Below are positions 44,043 to 53,642 of a DNA stretch of 64,000 bases, piece by piece. The position numbers and the translations under genes were made by a program. The stretch lies in NCBI RefSeq assembly GCF_015910445.1, contig NZ_CP048882.1, positions 2,666,001 to 2,730,000 on the forward strand, in the 5' to 3' direction. This DNA is from Streptomyces bathyalis (GTDB lineage: Bacteria > Actinomycetota > Actinomycetes > Streptomycetales > Streptomycetaceae). How positions within the stretch are numbered: the first letter of the stretch is position 1; each line of letters opens with the position of its first letter. Below the pieces are notes generated by a model. The model saw only the letters and a program-made list of their open reading frames with translations. It ran no database searches and had not been told where the DNA came from.

Positions 44043-44969
44043 ATGGCCGACCGACGCCGCCGCCGTGCGGCCCCCTCGGACGACGCTTCGCGCGCGGACA
44101 ACCCCTTCGCGGCACCACCGGAGGGGCAGGCCGACCAGCCGTGGCAGCCGCGCCGCTCAGCGGGCTCCGAGGGCGGGCCGGGGACGGACCAGGGACAGGG
44201 CGGGCCGGACTCCGGGAACGGTTCCGGCAACGGGAACGGGAACGGCGGGTCCGGTTCCGACTCCGACCCGGGCCGTGACCGCTCGGGGTGGGGCAGCCAT
44301 TGGAGCAGCAAGCAGCCGGGTCGGCAGAGCGGCGGCTTCGGCGGTCCCGGTGGAGGCGGTGGCGGCGGCCAGGAGGGCGGCAACGGCGACGGCACGGGTG
44401 GCCAGGGCGGCGGCCTCGCCCGCGGTATGCGCTGGGACCCGACGGACCCGACGCAGCGGCACGCGCGCTACTCCCTCCACACCGGCGTCTGGGCGCTGTT
44501 CTTCTCCCTCTTCAGCCTTCCTGAGGTCGCGCTGCTCCTCGGGGCGCTGTCCCTCTACTGGGGCATCAGCGCGCTGCGCGGCGGCAAGTCCTCGTCCAGG
44601 TCCGGTACTTCGGGCAAGCGCGGCGGCTCCGGCACCGGGGCGACCGCGGAGGACGTGGCGGGCACGGACCGCACGGCCACGGAGGACGCACCGAAGCAGA
44701 TGCCGCAGGTTCCGGTCGTGGTCAGTCCCGCGCAGGCGGCCAAGTCCCGTACGACGGCGGCCATCAGCGGCCTGATCGCCGCGTCGCTCGCGCTCGCGGT
44801 GGTCGTGGCGACGTTCACTTTCCAGCAGGTCTACAGCGAGTACTTCACGTGCACGGAGGACGCGCTGACGCAGTCCTCCCGTGAGGACTGCAAGGACCTG
44901 CTGCCGAGCGAACTGCGGCCGCTGCTCGAGAACCGCTCGTCGTCGGCCAGCGGTCTGCAGATGCGCTGA
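44043..44969 (+). CDS. DUF4190-like two-helix membrane protein
   Basis: This 308-residue protein starts MADRRRRRAAPSDDASRADN. Residues 1-125 are Gly/Ser/Asn/Asp-rich and disordered. A DUF4190-type core follows: HARYSLHTGVWALFFSLFSLPEVALLLGALSLYWG, about 140-175, then a Ser/Gly linker. A second membrane helix at about 242-262 (TAAISGLIAASLALAVVVAT) leads to an outer segment with two Cys (YFTCTEDALTQSSREDCKDLLP), possibly a disulfide loop. Function unknown. It is convergent with the PerM-like gene. Confidence 0.8.
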   Translation: MADRRRRRAAPSDDASRADNPFAAPPEGQADQPWQPRRSAGSEGGPGTDQGQGGPDSGNGSGNGNGNGGSGSDSDPGRDRSGWGSHWSSKQPGRQSGGFGGPGGGGGGGQEGGNGDGTGGQGGGLARGMRWDPTDPTQRHARYSLHTGVWALFFSLFSLPEVALLLGALSLYWGISALRGGKSSSRSGTSGKRGGSGTGATAEDVAGTDRTATEDAPKQMPQVPVVVSPAQAAKSRTTAAISGLIAASLALAVVVATFTFQQVYSEYFTCTEDALTQSSREDCKDLLPSELRPLLENRSSSASGLQMR

Positions 44970-45136
44970 GGCCGGGCTCCCGGCAGGAGTCCGCGGGGCC
45001 GCGGCGGGCCGTCCGCGAGCGCGTACCTCTCCGACCGGCCTGAGCGGCAAGGCGGTCGGAGCCCGTCGACGCCGCCCCGCGTTGCGCCGGACCCGCTCCC
45101 CTGCCGGCCGCGCGCTCCCTGGCCGGCCGAAGGCCG

Positions 45137-46630
45137 TCAGTCCCGGCGCGGTTCGAAGTCCGGCATCAGCCCGCCCGACGCCGCCTTCAGCTCCCTCCAG
45201 CGGGCCAGGCGCGCGGCTGCCGCGTCGGGGCCGCCCTCGCCTCCGCGCCCCCGCAGCCGCCACGCCCGCAGCATGAGCGCCACCGGCGCTCCGACCAGCA
45301 CCGCCCACACGAACGTGGCCGCACCCGTCAGCTGCCAGCTCGGCCCGAGGAACGCCATGGCCTCGGTGCCGAGCGCACCACCCGAGAACGCCGCGAGGAC
45401 GGCGACGCCGACGGCGCATTCGCACGCCACGAGGACGACGACGGACGCCGTCGCTCTCCAGCTCACCGGCGCCTCGCGCCGGCCCGGGTCGGGCGCGGCG
45501 GCGCGCGCCACGTACCAGCCGATGGTCGCGCCCGCGGCCAGCGGCACGGTTGCGGCCGCGACGCCGCCGACGAGTCCGTAGCCGCTGTCAGACGCGGGCA
45601 ACGCCTCCAGCAGCGGGAACGGCGGCAGCGGTGCGCTGCCCGTCTGCGTGAGCGGGCCGACCACGGCGCCGGTGCCGAGCGCGAAGCCGGGGCCGAGTCC
45701 GTACGCGGCCGCCCACACCGCGGCGTTCGGAAGCAGAGCGACCACGAGAAGGAGCACCGCGAACTGCCCCGTCCAGGAGCCGCCCGCGAGGCGCGGAAAC
45801 GCGGACTGGACATCGTCCACGTGCCACAGCAGCACGCCGAGCGTGACGACGAGGCCGCCGGCGCACAGCACCGCCATCGCCGTCAGCGCGGTGTGCAGTG
45901 AGCCGACGCGCCGGGCGAGCGCGCGTGCCTCGGACAGCACGGGTGCCGCGGAGTCCCGCTCGCGCAACGCCGGCACGTCGGGCCACCGCGCGCTCTCGCC
46001 GGACGGTGAACGGGCAGGCGTGCCGGGCTCGTTGGGCGCCATCGGCGGCGTGCTCCCCCACCCCGGCCACAACGCCGCCACCGCGACGCACAGGACGAAG
46101 AGCGGCAGCCGCACCGAAGCGCTCAGCGCATCTGCCCGCACGGGCCCGGCGGATGCGAAGAGCACGGTGACCGCCCCCGTCACCAGATATCCGCCGGCCA
46201 CGCAGCCGAGGGGCGACAGCGCACCCGGCGACCCGCCGTCCTCGCCGGACCCGCCCTCGCTCCCCGCGTCCCCGCCCGCGGAGAGCGCCTGCGCACACGC
46301 CCGGTACAGCAGCCACACGGGCGGAATCACCAGCAGCAGCGGCGTCAGCGCGACGGGCGCCGGGACACCGGAGAGCGTCTCGGTGCGGACGAGGGCACTG
46401 CCGTGCCCGAGCAGCCACAGATCGGCGGCGAGGTGCAGGGCGGCGCCTGCGCCGCTCTCCGGGTACGGCGAGATGATCCACAGCAGCAGCACGAGGACGG
46501 TGAGTGCTCCGAGCCCCAGTCCCGCGGCGAGCACCCCCTCGAAGAACCACGAGGCCTTCGACGGCAGCGGTCGTGACGTGCTGCGGCCGTACGGGGACAA
46601 CGTCGAGCTGCGATGCGTCACTTGGCTCAC
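45137..46630 (-). CDS. PerM-like polytopic membrane protein (DUF6350)
   Basis: This 497-residue protein has about ten membrane helices and a Pro/Ser-rich cytoplasmic loop. It fits DUF6350, the family of mycobacterial PerM (Rv0955), which supports cell division during stress and is encoded next to purN-purH as here. Family match rests on length, topology (FFEGVLAAGLGLGALTVLVLLLW, LHLAADLWLLGHG) and position. GTG start at 46630. It is divergent from the sigma-like gene over a spacer with a 10-bp inverted repeat. Confidence 0.8.
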   Translation of the reverse strand: MSQVTHRSSTLSPYGRSTSRPLPSKASWFFEGVLAAGLGLGALTVLVLLLWIISPYPESGAGAALHLAADLWLLGHGSALVRTETLSGVPAPVALTPLLLVIPPVWLLYRACAQALSAGGDAGSEGGSGEDGGSPGALSPLGCVAGGYLVTGAVTVLFASAGPVRADALSASVRLPLFVLCVAVAALWPGWGSTPPMAPNEPGTPARSPSGESARWPDVPALRERDSAAPVLSEARALARRVGSLHTALTAMAVLCAGGLVVTLGVLLWHVDDVQSAFPRLAGGSWTGQFAVLLLVVALLPNAAVWAAAYGLGPGFALGTGAVVGPLTQTGSAPLPPFPLLEALPASDSGYGLVGGVAAATVPLAAGATIGWYVARAAAPDPGRREAPVSWRATASVVVLVACECAVGVAVLAAFSGGALGTEAMAFLGPSWQLTGAATFVWAVLVGAPVALMLRAWRLRGRGGEGGPDAAAARLARWRELKAASGGLMPDFEPRRD

Positions 46631-46688
46631 ATCGACATGCTGTCAACAACACACGTTCTGCCCTGGTAACACGCCTGTTGTCGATGTG
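46628..46688. repeat. Inverted repeat in divergent promoter
   Basis: CACATCGACA at 46628-46637 and its reverse complement at 46679-46688 flank a stretch with several CAACA/TGTTG words. The left arm covers the PerM-like start codon. It may bind one regulator serving both divergent genes. Confidence 0.4.
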
Positions 46689-46776
46689 TCGCCCAATATG
46701 TCCACATACACCTAGTCGGACAAGACGCTCACACGTGGCCGGGGCTGCCTCCCGGGCCGGATGAACTGGGGAGCAC

Positions 46777-47715
46777 ATGAGCGGACAGCAGCAGGAGCCG
46801 GCCGCCGCGGGAGCGGACAGCGCCGGCACCTCGGCGCAGCAGGACGCGGTCCCCTGCGCGCGGGACGAAGAACACCCGGGTCAGGACGGACCCTCCTCGG
46901 TCCAGGACCAAGCCCACCCGGCCGGGGACGGGCCTCCCCCCGACCGTTCCCCCACCGCCGCGTCGGACGCCTTCGACCTGCTCTACGAGAGCAGCGCGCC
47001 CGCCCTCGCCCGTCAGTCCTTCCTGCTGTGCGGCGGCCACGCCCTCGCCCGCCGCGTCGTCGCCCACGCCTTCCGGCTCGCGTGGCGCCGCTGGCCGCAG
47101 GTCGCCGTCGACCCCGATCCGGCGGGCTGGGTACGGGCCGTCGCACACCGGTCCGCACTTGCTCCCTGGCGCCAGGCCCGGCCCGTCCGATTCGTCCGCC
47201 GCGTGCGGGCGATGCGTCATGTCCCGCCCGGCGACCGGACCTTGCTCGACGCGCTGCTGCGCCTGCCGCCCTCCTACCGTGCGGCGCTGCTGCTGCACGA
47301 CGGGCTGGGCCTGAGCCTCGGCGACACCGCCGCGGAAGTGGAGGCAAGCACAGCGGCGACCTCGGGGCGGCTGCGCCACGCACGTGCGGCGCTGGCCGGA
47401 AGGGTGCCGGCGCTGGGCGACGCCTCGCCGGAGGAACTGCCGGACGTGACGGCGCTTCTCCTACGTCAGCTGGCGGCCCCGCAGCCCGCGACGTTGCCGC
47501 CCGCGGAGCGTGTACGCGGAAGCAGCGAGGTCCGAGGCTGGTGCGGAACGACTGCCGCGCTGGGGCTCACCGTCGCGGTTGCGGCGACCGGTTTCGCGCT
47601 CGCCGTGTCCGACGACGAACGGAACCCGCCCAGGGTGCCCGTGCCCAAACCGCCGTCCTCGACGCTCGAGGCGGACCAGCAACCGGGCCGCCTGCAGCCG
47701 ATGGTCCGCAAGTGA
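46777..47715 (+). CDS. Sigma-like protein with C-terminal membrane helix
   Basis: This 312-residue protein has a disordered N-terminus (1-70), then sigma-factor region-2-like helices (about 72-140: FDLLYESSAPALARQSFLL, GWVRAVAHRSALAPWR). Region 4 is about 155-210 (LLDALLRLPPSYRAALLLHD, LGLSLGDTAAEVEASTAAT). Residues 257-277 form a membrane helix, and a Pro-rich tail follows. Region 2 is diverged from ordinary ECF factors. A sigma factor tied to the membrane would need release or could be a decoy. Start ATG 46777; GGGGAG lies upstream. Confidence 0.72.
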   Translation: MSGQQQEPAAAGADSAGTSAQQDAVPCARDEEHPGQDGPSSVQDQAHPAGDGPPPDRSPTAASDAFDLLYESSAPALARQSFLLCGGHALARRVVAHAFRLAWRRWPQVAVDPDPAGWVRAVAHRSALAPWRQARPVRFVRRVRAMRHVPPGDRTLLDALLRLPPSYRAALLLHDGLGLSLGDTAAEVEASTAATSGRLRHARAALAGRVPALGDASPEELPDVTALLLRQLAAPQPATLPPAERVRGSSEVRGWCGTTAALGLTVAVAATGFALAVSDDERNPPRVPVPKPPSSTLEADQQPGRLQPMVRK

Positions 47716-47738
47716 GCAGTGCGCGCGGGCCCGGAGAG

Positions 47739-47788
47739 ACGAGCGGGCCCGCTCCCTGCGTCTGCCGCGTGGGAGCGGGCCCGTTCGT
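47739..47788. terminator. Bidirectional terminator
   Basis: An 18-bp stem with one G-T pair (47739-47756 with 47771-47788) lies between the converging sigma-like gene and sucD. Confidence 0.85.
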
Positions 47789-47867
47789 CGTTCGAGCTCA
47801 AGAGCCCGGGGCGTGAGCGGCGTTCACGGCGTCACGCCCTCACCCGGCCGGCGCCGGGGCGGGGGAT

Positions 47868-48752
47868 TCAGCCGGCCAGCAGTCCGCGTGCCAGCCGTGC
47901 CGTCTCGGACGGCGTCTTGCCGACCTGGACGCCCGCGGCCTCCAGGGCCTCCTTCTTCGCCTGGGCGGTGCCCGACGAACCGGAGACGATGGCGCCCGCG
48001 TGCCCCATCGTCTTGCCCTCGGGAGCCGTGAAGCCCGCGACGTAGCCGACGACCGGCTTCGAGACGTTCGCCTTGATGAAGTCCGCGGCACGCTCCTCGG
48101 CGTCGCCGCCGATCTCGCCGATCATCACGATCAGGTCGGTGTCGGGGTCGGCCTCGAACGCCTTGAGGGCGTCGATGTGCGTCGTGCCGATGACGGGGTC
48201 GCCGCCGATGCCGACGCAGGTCGAGAAGCCGATGTCACGCAGCTCGTACATCATCTGGTACGTCAGCGTGCCGGACTTCGAGACCAGGCCGATGCGGCCC
48301 GGCTTGGTGATGTCCGACGGGATGATGCCGGCGTTGGACTGGCCGGGCGTGATCAGGCCGGGGCAGTTGGGGCCGACGATGCGGGTCCTGTTGCCCTTCT
48401 GGGAGGCGTAGTCCCAGAAGTAGGCCGTGTCGTGCACCGCGATGCCCTCGGTGATGACGACGGCCAGGCCGATCCCGGCGTCGACGGCCTCGACGACCGC
48501 GTCCTTGGCGAACTTCGGCGGTACGAAGATGACCGTGGTGTCGGCGCCGGTGGCCTCGATGGCCTCCTTCACGCCGCCGAAGACCGGCACCTGTGCACCG
48601 TCGAAGTCGACGTTCGTGCCCGCCTTGCGCGGGTTGACGCCGCCGACGATGTTCGTGCCGGAGGCCAGCATCCGCTTCGTGTGCTTCTGGCCCTCGGAGC
48701 CGGTCATCCCCTGGACGATGACCTTGCTCTCCTTGTTGAGGAAGATAGCCAT
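47868..48752 (-). CDS. sucD: Succinyl-CoA synthetase alpha subunit
   Basis: This 294-residue subunit carries the phosphorylated His and binds CoA. It has the CoA-site [26 protein letters not shown], the ligand-binding [12 protein letters not shown], and the active His in [18 protein letters not shown]. Together with SucC it makes succinate and ATP or GTP from succinyl-CoA. Start ATG 48752, 38 bp after sucC. Confidence 0.97.
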   Translation of the reverse strand: MAIFLNKESKVIVQGMTGSEGQKHTKRMLASGTNIVGGVNPRKAGTNVDFDGAQVPVFGGVKEAIEATGADTTVIFVPPKFAKDAVVEAVDAGIGLAVVITEGIAVHDTAYFWDYASQKGNRTRIVGPNCPGLITPGQSNAGIIPSDITKPGRIGLVSKSGTLTYQMMYELRDIGFSTCVGIGGDPVIGTTHIDALKAFEADPDTDLIVMIGEIGGDAEERAADFIKANVSKPVVGYVAGFTAPEGKTMGHAGAIVSGSSGTAQAKKEALEAAGVQVGKTPSETARLARGLLAG

Positions 48753-48790
48753 GGTGTGTCGATGTCCTCGCAGATCTCGGTCTCGTCCGC

Positions 48791-49963
48791 TTACTTTGCG
48801 GCCAGCTCGGCAGCGCGGTCGGCCGCACCGTCCATGGTGTCCACCTGCTGCACGAGCGGGTGGTCCGCATCCGTGAGGATCTTGCGGCCCAGCTCGGCGT
48901 TGTTGCCGTCGAGGCGCACGACCAGCGGCTTGGTGACGTCCTCGCCCTTGCTCTTGAGCAGTTCGAGCGCCTGGACGATGCCGTTCGCGACGGCGTCGCA
49001 AGCGGTGATCCCGCCGAAGACGTTGACGAAGACCGACTTCACGTCCGGGTCCCCGAGAATGATCTCCAGGCCGTTCGCCATCACTTCGGCGGAGGCGCCG
49101 CCCCCGATGTCCAGGAAGTTGGCCGGCTTGACGTTGTCGTGCGCCTCACCCGCGTACGCGACGACGTCGAGAGTCGACATGACCAGACCCGCGCCGTTGC
49201 CGATGATGCCGACCTGGCCGTCGAGCTTGACGTAGTTGAGGTCCTTCGCCTTGGCGGCGGCCTCCAGCGGGTCGGCCGCGGCCTTGTCCTCCAGCGCCGC
49301 GTGGTCCGGCTGCCGGAACTCGGCGTTGGCGTCGAGCGAGACCTTTCCGTCCAGCGCGATGACCTTGCCCTCGCCCGTCTTGACGAGCGGGTTGACCTCG
49401 ACGAGCAGCGCGTCCTCGCGGATGAAGACGTCCCACAGCTTCTTCAGGACCTCGGCGACCTGGTCGATCAGCTCGGCCGGGAACTTCGCGGCCTCGGCGA
49501 TCTCGCGCGCCTTGGTGTCGGTGACGCCCTCGATGGCGTCGACGGGGATCTTCGCGAGCGCCTCAGGCTTGGTCGCGGCGACCTCCTCGATCTCGACACC
49601 GCCCTCGACGGAGGCCATGGCGAGGAACGTCCGGTTGGTGCGGTCCAGCAGGAAGGAGACGTAGTACTCCTCCGCGATGTCCGCGGTCTCGGCCAGCATG
49701 ACCTTCTGGACCGTGTGGCCCTTGATGTCCATGCCCAGGATGGCCCTGGCCTTCTCGACGGCCTCCGCGGGGTCGGCCGCGAGCTTCACACCGCCGGCCT
49801 TGCCACGGCCGCCGGTCTTCACCTGCGCCTTGACGACCGCGCGACCACCGAGTCGCTCGGTCACCTCGCGCGCCGCCTCGGGCGTATCGATGACTTCGCC
49901 GGCCAGCACCGGTACGTCATGCTTGGCGAAGAGGTCCCTCGCCTGGTACTCGAACAGGTCCAC
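48791..49963 (-). CDS. sucC: Succinyl-CoA synthetase beta subunit
   Basis: This 390-residue subunit binds the nucleotide and Mg2+ in an ATP-grasp domain. It begins [19 protein letters not shown], with [16 protein letters not shown] near residue 45, VEVNPLV, and the C-terminal [22 protein letters not shown] and VFGGITACD that contact SucD. GTG start at 49963 after AAGGGG. First gene of sucCD. Confidence 0.97.
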   Translation of the reverse strand: MDLFEYQARDLFAKHDVPVLAGEVIDTPEAAREVTERLGGRAVVKAQVKTGGRGKAGGVKLAADPAEAVEKARAILGMDIKGHTVQKVMLAETADIAEEYYVSFLLDRTNRTFLAMASVEGGVEIEEVAATKPEALAKIPVDAIEGVTDTKAREIAEAAKFPAELIDQVAEVLKKLWDVFIREDALLVEVNPLVKTGEGKVIALDGKVSLDANAEFRQPDHAALEDKAAADPLEAAAKAKDLNYVKLDGQVGIIGNGAGLVMSTLDVVAYAGEAHDNVKPANFLDIGGGASAEVMANGLEIILGDPDVKSVFVNVFGGITACDAVANGIVQALELLKSKGEDVTKPLVVRLDGNNAELGRKILTDADHPLVQQVDTMDGAADRAAELAAK

Positions 49964-50455
49964 GCGCGTACGTCCCCTTAATCAGTGGTTCGCGGTTGTC
50001 AGCGTGTCAGCGTGATCATGGGCGTGCCGCGTGGCCGCGGCGTCACGACGAGGCGCGGCATGTCCGCCTTGCAGGTTAGCCCCGCACCTGAGCGGTGCAT
50101 AAATTCCAGCTCACACCTGTGCGGTGACAACGGTCACAGCGGCACGTACATGTTGTGCGGACGGAATCTACGCGCCACGCGGCCGCTTCCGCACTCCACG
50201 GTCCGGAAAGTCAGGGCCCTTCCGGCGCGTTCGTCCGCCACGAGCGGTATGGCCGGAAAGCCTCACCGCCAAGTGCCGCCCTGGCGGGGACAGTTCACGG
50301 GTGGGCACGGCCTGCTTCACGTGGGAGGGAGCTCGGCCCGCCCACGCAGTCAGCGCTCCGTCCGGCCACCCGAACCGGGTTGCCCCGCCGCGCTCGTGGC
50401 GTACGGAGCCGTCACGAGGCCGCGGACGCAACCCGGTTCACCGGCAGCCGTTCGG
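49964..50455. other. Spacer with sucCD promoter and terminator
   Basis: No gene is supported in 492 bp. The right part holds a terminator hairpin (50372-50439) for the secreted-protein gene; the left part must hold the sucCD promoter. A modestly less GC-rich stretch lies at 50095-50165. Confidence 0.55.
50372..50439 (-). terminator. Terminator of small secreted protein
   Basis: A perfect 12-bp stem (50372-50383 with 50428-50439) encloses an inner CTCGTG/CACGAG stem. It follows the 50456 stop by about 17 bp on the minus strand. Confidence 0.75.
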
Positions 50456-50938
50456 TCAGAGGGCCGGGATCGTCGGCGTGACGGGCAGGGCGGGGATCGA
50501 GGCGGGGATGATGCCGATGCTCGGGACGCCGGGGATCAACTCGGGTACCTCGATCACGAGGTCCTCCGGCAGCCCCGGCGCGGACGATGGGGCTGCCTGA
50601 GCCGGGATGCGGGACACAGTGCCCAGGTCCTTATTCGAGGGAGCCGCCGGCTTCTCGGACACGGCCGCACCGGCCTTCTGCGTGACATCCCTGATCGCCT
50701 TCCCTGAACTCCGCCTCGCCGCGTCCCCCGTCTCCTCCTCGTGCTGCGCGATGCGTCCGGTCTTCTCGAGAGTGTGCTGTGCCCCGTGCGTGATCTCCGT
50801 GACGGCATCCGTGCCGCCGACGACGGCCGCGCCGGCCGGTGCCTCGTTCGCCGACGCGCTGCCGGCAGCGCCTGCCAACAGCCCGGCGGCGGCTGCCGCG
50901 ACAACGAATCCGCGGCGAACACTGCTGCTCATGTGCAT
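50456..50938 (-). CDS. Small secreted protein
   Basis: This 160-residue protein has a signal peptide ending about GSASA (residue 30). The mature part is Ala/Glu/Pro-rich and ends in a Pro/Ile/Val-rich segment (IPGVPSIGIIPASIPALP). It has no Cys and no enzymatic motif. ATG 50938 follows GAGGT; ATG 50932 is a second choice. It resembles the two larger secreted proteins encoded just upstream, and all may be surface or extracellular structural proteins. Confidence 0.75.
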   Translation of the reverse strand: MHMSSSVRRGFVVAAAAAGLLAGAAGSASANEAPAGAAVVGGTDAVTEITHGAQHTLEKTGRIAQHEEETGDAARRSSGKAIRDVTQKAGAAVSEKPAAPSNKDLGTVSRIPAQAAPSSAPGLPEDLVIEVPELIPGVPSIGIIPASIPALPVTPTIPAL

Positions 50939-50990
50939 GGTTACCTCGATTGCGTGGTCGGTGGTGGTGAAGCGATGAGCGATGGGTGGA

Positions 50991-51032
50991 GATGCGGGGT
51001 GGCCCGACCCCCTTAGCCGGCCACCCCGCATC
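50991..51032 (-). terminator. Terminator of VPA-repeat gene
   Basis: A perfect 14-bp stem (50991-51004 with 51019-51032) with a 14-nt loop lies 15 bp past the stop of the 51047 gene, so it and the 50456 gene have separate ends. Confidence 0.85.
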
Positions 51033-51046
51033 CCCTCACCGGCGGC

Positions 51047-52348
51047 TCAGAGGCCGGCCGGCGCCTGGGACGCGACGGGCAGACCCGGGATGTTGGCCGG
51101 GTCGGTCAGGTCGCGCTTGGTCGGTGCGGTGACGAGGCTTCCCACGTTCGTGACGGTGTGGGCGGCCAGCTTGTCCACGTTTCCGTGGACACCGGTGCCG
51201 GCCAACTCGTGTGCGTACACGGCGGAGTCGGCGGCGACGCCCTCGGCGAAGGTGCCCAGGTCACCGCTCGCGTCCTGGGTGAGGGCCGTGGTGCGGTAGT
51301 AGGTGCTCTCCACGAAGGGAGCGGTCGTGGAGAGGGCGCAGTCGACCGTCCTGGCCGCGTCCACGGCGAACTGGTAGCCGGTGGCCCGCGCGTGGAGCGC
51401 GACGGGACGGACCGCGGTGACGTTGCCGGTGACGTTGTCGATGAGCGGGTGGGCGGTGGCGACGGTGTTGCGGACGGTGCCCACCGTCTCCTCGGCGTGA
51501 CGGCCCTCGAGCACGGCGGTCAGCTGCTCGGGACGCAGAGGTGCCGCGGGGAGGGCGCCGGCCAGATCACCTGCGGACGGGGCAGAGGGCACCGCCGGGA
51601 CGTCCGCAGTCGGCACACCCGGAACGGTGGGGACGCCGGGAACGGCCGGAACCGCGGGCGCTGCGGGCAGAGACGGCACAGCGGGAGCCGGCAGGCGGCC
51701 GGAGACGTCGTCCACGCCGGGAACGGCCGGAACCGCAGGAACGGCGGGGACGGCAGGAACCGCAGGAACCGCGGGCAGTGCGGGTGCGGCGGGGAGAACG
51801 GGGGCGGCGGGCACGCCGGGAAGTGCCTGGACCGAGGGAACGCCGGGTGCGACGGGCAGCGCGTCCGTGGCCGGACGGATGTCCTTCTGGGCTTCCTTGA
51901 TGGCCTTGCTGGCGTGCCCGGTCCTGTCGAACACCTGGCCCGCGGCGCCCCTGGCACCCTCGACGGCGCCGGTGGCGTCCGTGCCGCGAAGCTTCCCGGT
52001 CACGCCGTCGGCGGCACCCGCGGGCAGGCCCCCGGTGGGCAGGGTGTTGGTGGGCAGGCCGTTCTCGGGGATGCCCTTGCTCGGCAGCTCTTCGCGGACC
52101 TCGCCGGTGACGTCCTCGACCGTTCCGGTCGTCTCCTTCACGGTGTCCGTCGCGCGCCGCACCGTGTCGGCCACGGTGCCCTTGCCGTCCTCACCGGCCT
52201 TCTCGGTCTTCTCGACGGTGCCGCCCACGGCGCTGCCTGCGCCGGACGGCACGGGCAGCTCAGCCGCGGACGCACCGGCCGTGCTCAGCGCCCATATGCC
52301 GGAAGCGGCGGCGGCGACCATCAGTGAACGTCGGATGTTCTTGCGCAT
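51047..52348 (-). CDS. Secreted protein with Val-Pro-Ala repeats
   Basis: This 433-residue protein has a signal peptide (ISRR-type start MRKNIRRSLM, cleavage near ASA-AE at about residue 29). The mature N-terminal part is charged and helical (VADTVRRATDTVKETTGTVE). The middle is a Val/Pro/Ala repeat with PAVPAVPAVPAVPAV. The C-terminal ~170 residues form a separate domain (ATGYQFAVDAARTVDCALS) with one Cys. No enzyme motif is seen. It might be a wall-spanning stalk with a terminal domain. ATG 52348 follows GAAGGA. Confidence 0.8.
   Translation of the reverse strand: MRKNIRRSLMVAAAASGIWALSTAGASAAELPVPSGAGSAVGGTVEKTEKAGEDGKGTVADTVRRATDTVKETTGTVEDVTGEVREELPSKGIPENGLPTNTLPTGGLPAGAADGVTGKLRGTDATGAVEGARGAAGQVFDRTGHASKAIKEAQKDIRPATDALPVAPGVPSVQALPGVPAAPVLPAAPALPAVPAVPAVPAVPAVPAVPGVDDVSGRLPAPAVPSLPAAPAVPAVPGVPTVPGVPTADVPAVPSAPSAGDLAGALPAAPLRPEQLTAVLEGRHAEETVGTVRNTVATAHPLIDNVTGNVTAVRPVALHARATGYQFAVDAARTVDCALSTTAPFVESTYYRTTALTQDASGDLGTFAEGVAADSAVYAHELAGTGVHGNVDKLAAHTVTNVGSLVTAPTKRDLTDPANIPGLPVASQAPAGL
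51715..51790 (-). repeat. Val-Pro-Ala coding repeat
   Basis: A tandem array of degenerate 9-nt units encodes PAVPAVPAVPAVPAV and similar words in the middle of the secreted protein. The DNA units vary at third positions, so the repeat is kept at protein level. Confidence 0.7.
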
Positions 52349-52520
52349 GAGACGGAAGTCCTTCGAATTCAGGGGATCTTGAGCCCCGGATGCCGGACGG
52401 CGGGATCCGATCGGGATCCGTGCCGCTGCTCCGGGGATTCGGGCGGGCAGACCTGTCCACCCCCGCGTGGCAGGTCGCGAGCGCGCGTCACGCGCTGCGC
52501 AGACGGGTGGAAGGTCTGCC

Positions 52521-53423
52521 CTAGCCGGGGAATTCGAGGACGTCGCCGGCACTGTCACGCGTCGGCGTACCGTCCGCGGCGCGCACGGCGCCGGACTGAA
52601 GCGGCCCGAGGTGCTCGGTGCCTGGCACGACCGCGTCGTGCTGGTGCGGGCCTCCGCGCTGGCCCTGGCCGTCGCCGGTGTACTGCGACGCGCTGGGCGC
52701 GGGCACGGCGGGCGTGCGGTGGAAGGGAAGCCTGTCGGCGGGGTCTCCGTCGTTCTGGGAGATGCCGTCTTCGGCCGTCGCGGCGGCGGCTCCGGGATAT
52801 GACGCCGAGAACGCCAATGCCCGGCTGCCGTGCGTTCCCTGACCGTCGGTGCGGTCGCCCGCGCCGTCGGCCGTGGCACCCGACGCGCCGTCCGTACCGA
52901 CGTCACCGGCGCAGCCGTCGGCGCCGCCCGAACCGTCGCCGGCGATGGCTTCGCCGACTCCGAGACCGAGGCGCCCGGGCAGTCCGCCCAGGCCCGACGG
53001 GCCGGACGCGCTCTCGACGGCTTCGCCGACCGGGCGTGTGACCTCGCCGGTGCGGGAGGCTCCTTCCGCGACCGGGCTCACGACGTCCGAGGCCGTGCGC
53101 CCTGTCGCGTCCCGTACCTCGCGCCTGTGCTTCGCCGCGAGTTCGGCCTTGGTGAGTGCGTGCCCGGCCTTTTCCTTGCCGGCCTTGCTCGCCGTGGAAC
53201 CCGCGTCCGGGCCGGACGGTGTCCCGGACTTCACCAGTGGGGACGATGCTCCGCCGGCGTCCCGTACATCGTGACCGGACCCGGAAGCGGCCTGCGCGCT
53301 GCCACCGAAGACGAAGGCGAGAGCGAGGAAACCCCCGAGGAAGAGGAACGTCAGCAGGGCCCGCCGCGCGGCGGCCGGGCGCGGCAGGCGCACGGCGGCA
53401 GGCACAGCTGAGGCTGCTGACAA
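52521..53423 (-). CDS. Secreted Gly/Ser/Asp-rich protein
   Basis: This 300-residue protein has an N-terminal signal or anchor helix (ALLTFLFLGGFLALAFVFGG, then SAQAA). The mature part is low-complexity, Gly/Ala/Asp/Ser-rich, with KEKAGHALTKAELAAKHRREV as its only charged helical stretch. No known domain is seen. It opens at a TTG at 53423 with GGAAGG about 9 nt upstream; GTGs at 53405 and 53393 are possible. It lies upstream of two other secreted-protein genes on the same strand. Confidence 0.7.
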   Translation of the reverse strand: MSAASAVPAAVRLPRPAAARRALLTFLFLGGFLALAFVFGGSAQAASGSGHDVRDAGGASSPLVKSGTPSGPDAGSTASKAGKEKAGHALTKAELAAKHRREVRDATGRTASDVVSPVAEGASRTGEVTRPVGEAVESASGPSGLGGLPGRLGLGVGEAIAGDGSGGADGCAGDVGTDGASGATADGAGDRTDGQGTHGSRALAFSASYPGAAAATAEDGISQNDGDPADRLPFHRTPAVPAPSASQYTGDGQGQRGGPHQHDAVVPGTEHLGPLQSGAVRAADGTPTRDSAGDVLEFPG

Positions 53424-53642
53424 GGCAGGGGCCTTCCAGGCGGAGGGAATGCGGCCGCAGGCTGCTCAGGGGGCACAACTGCCCGCCGGGAACCCTGCGT
53501 TCCGGACAACGGAGATCCTTGCACGGATGCCGGTCCCCAACGCAACTGCCATCACAACTTGTTCACGTCCTGGCCACAGCGCTCCGCAGGGCCCGGCCAT
53601 GACGCCTCCCGCACCGCCGTTTCGCCCCCCCCGGCTCTCGGG

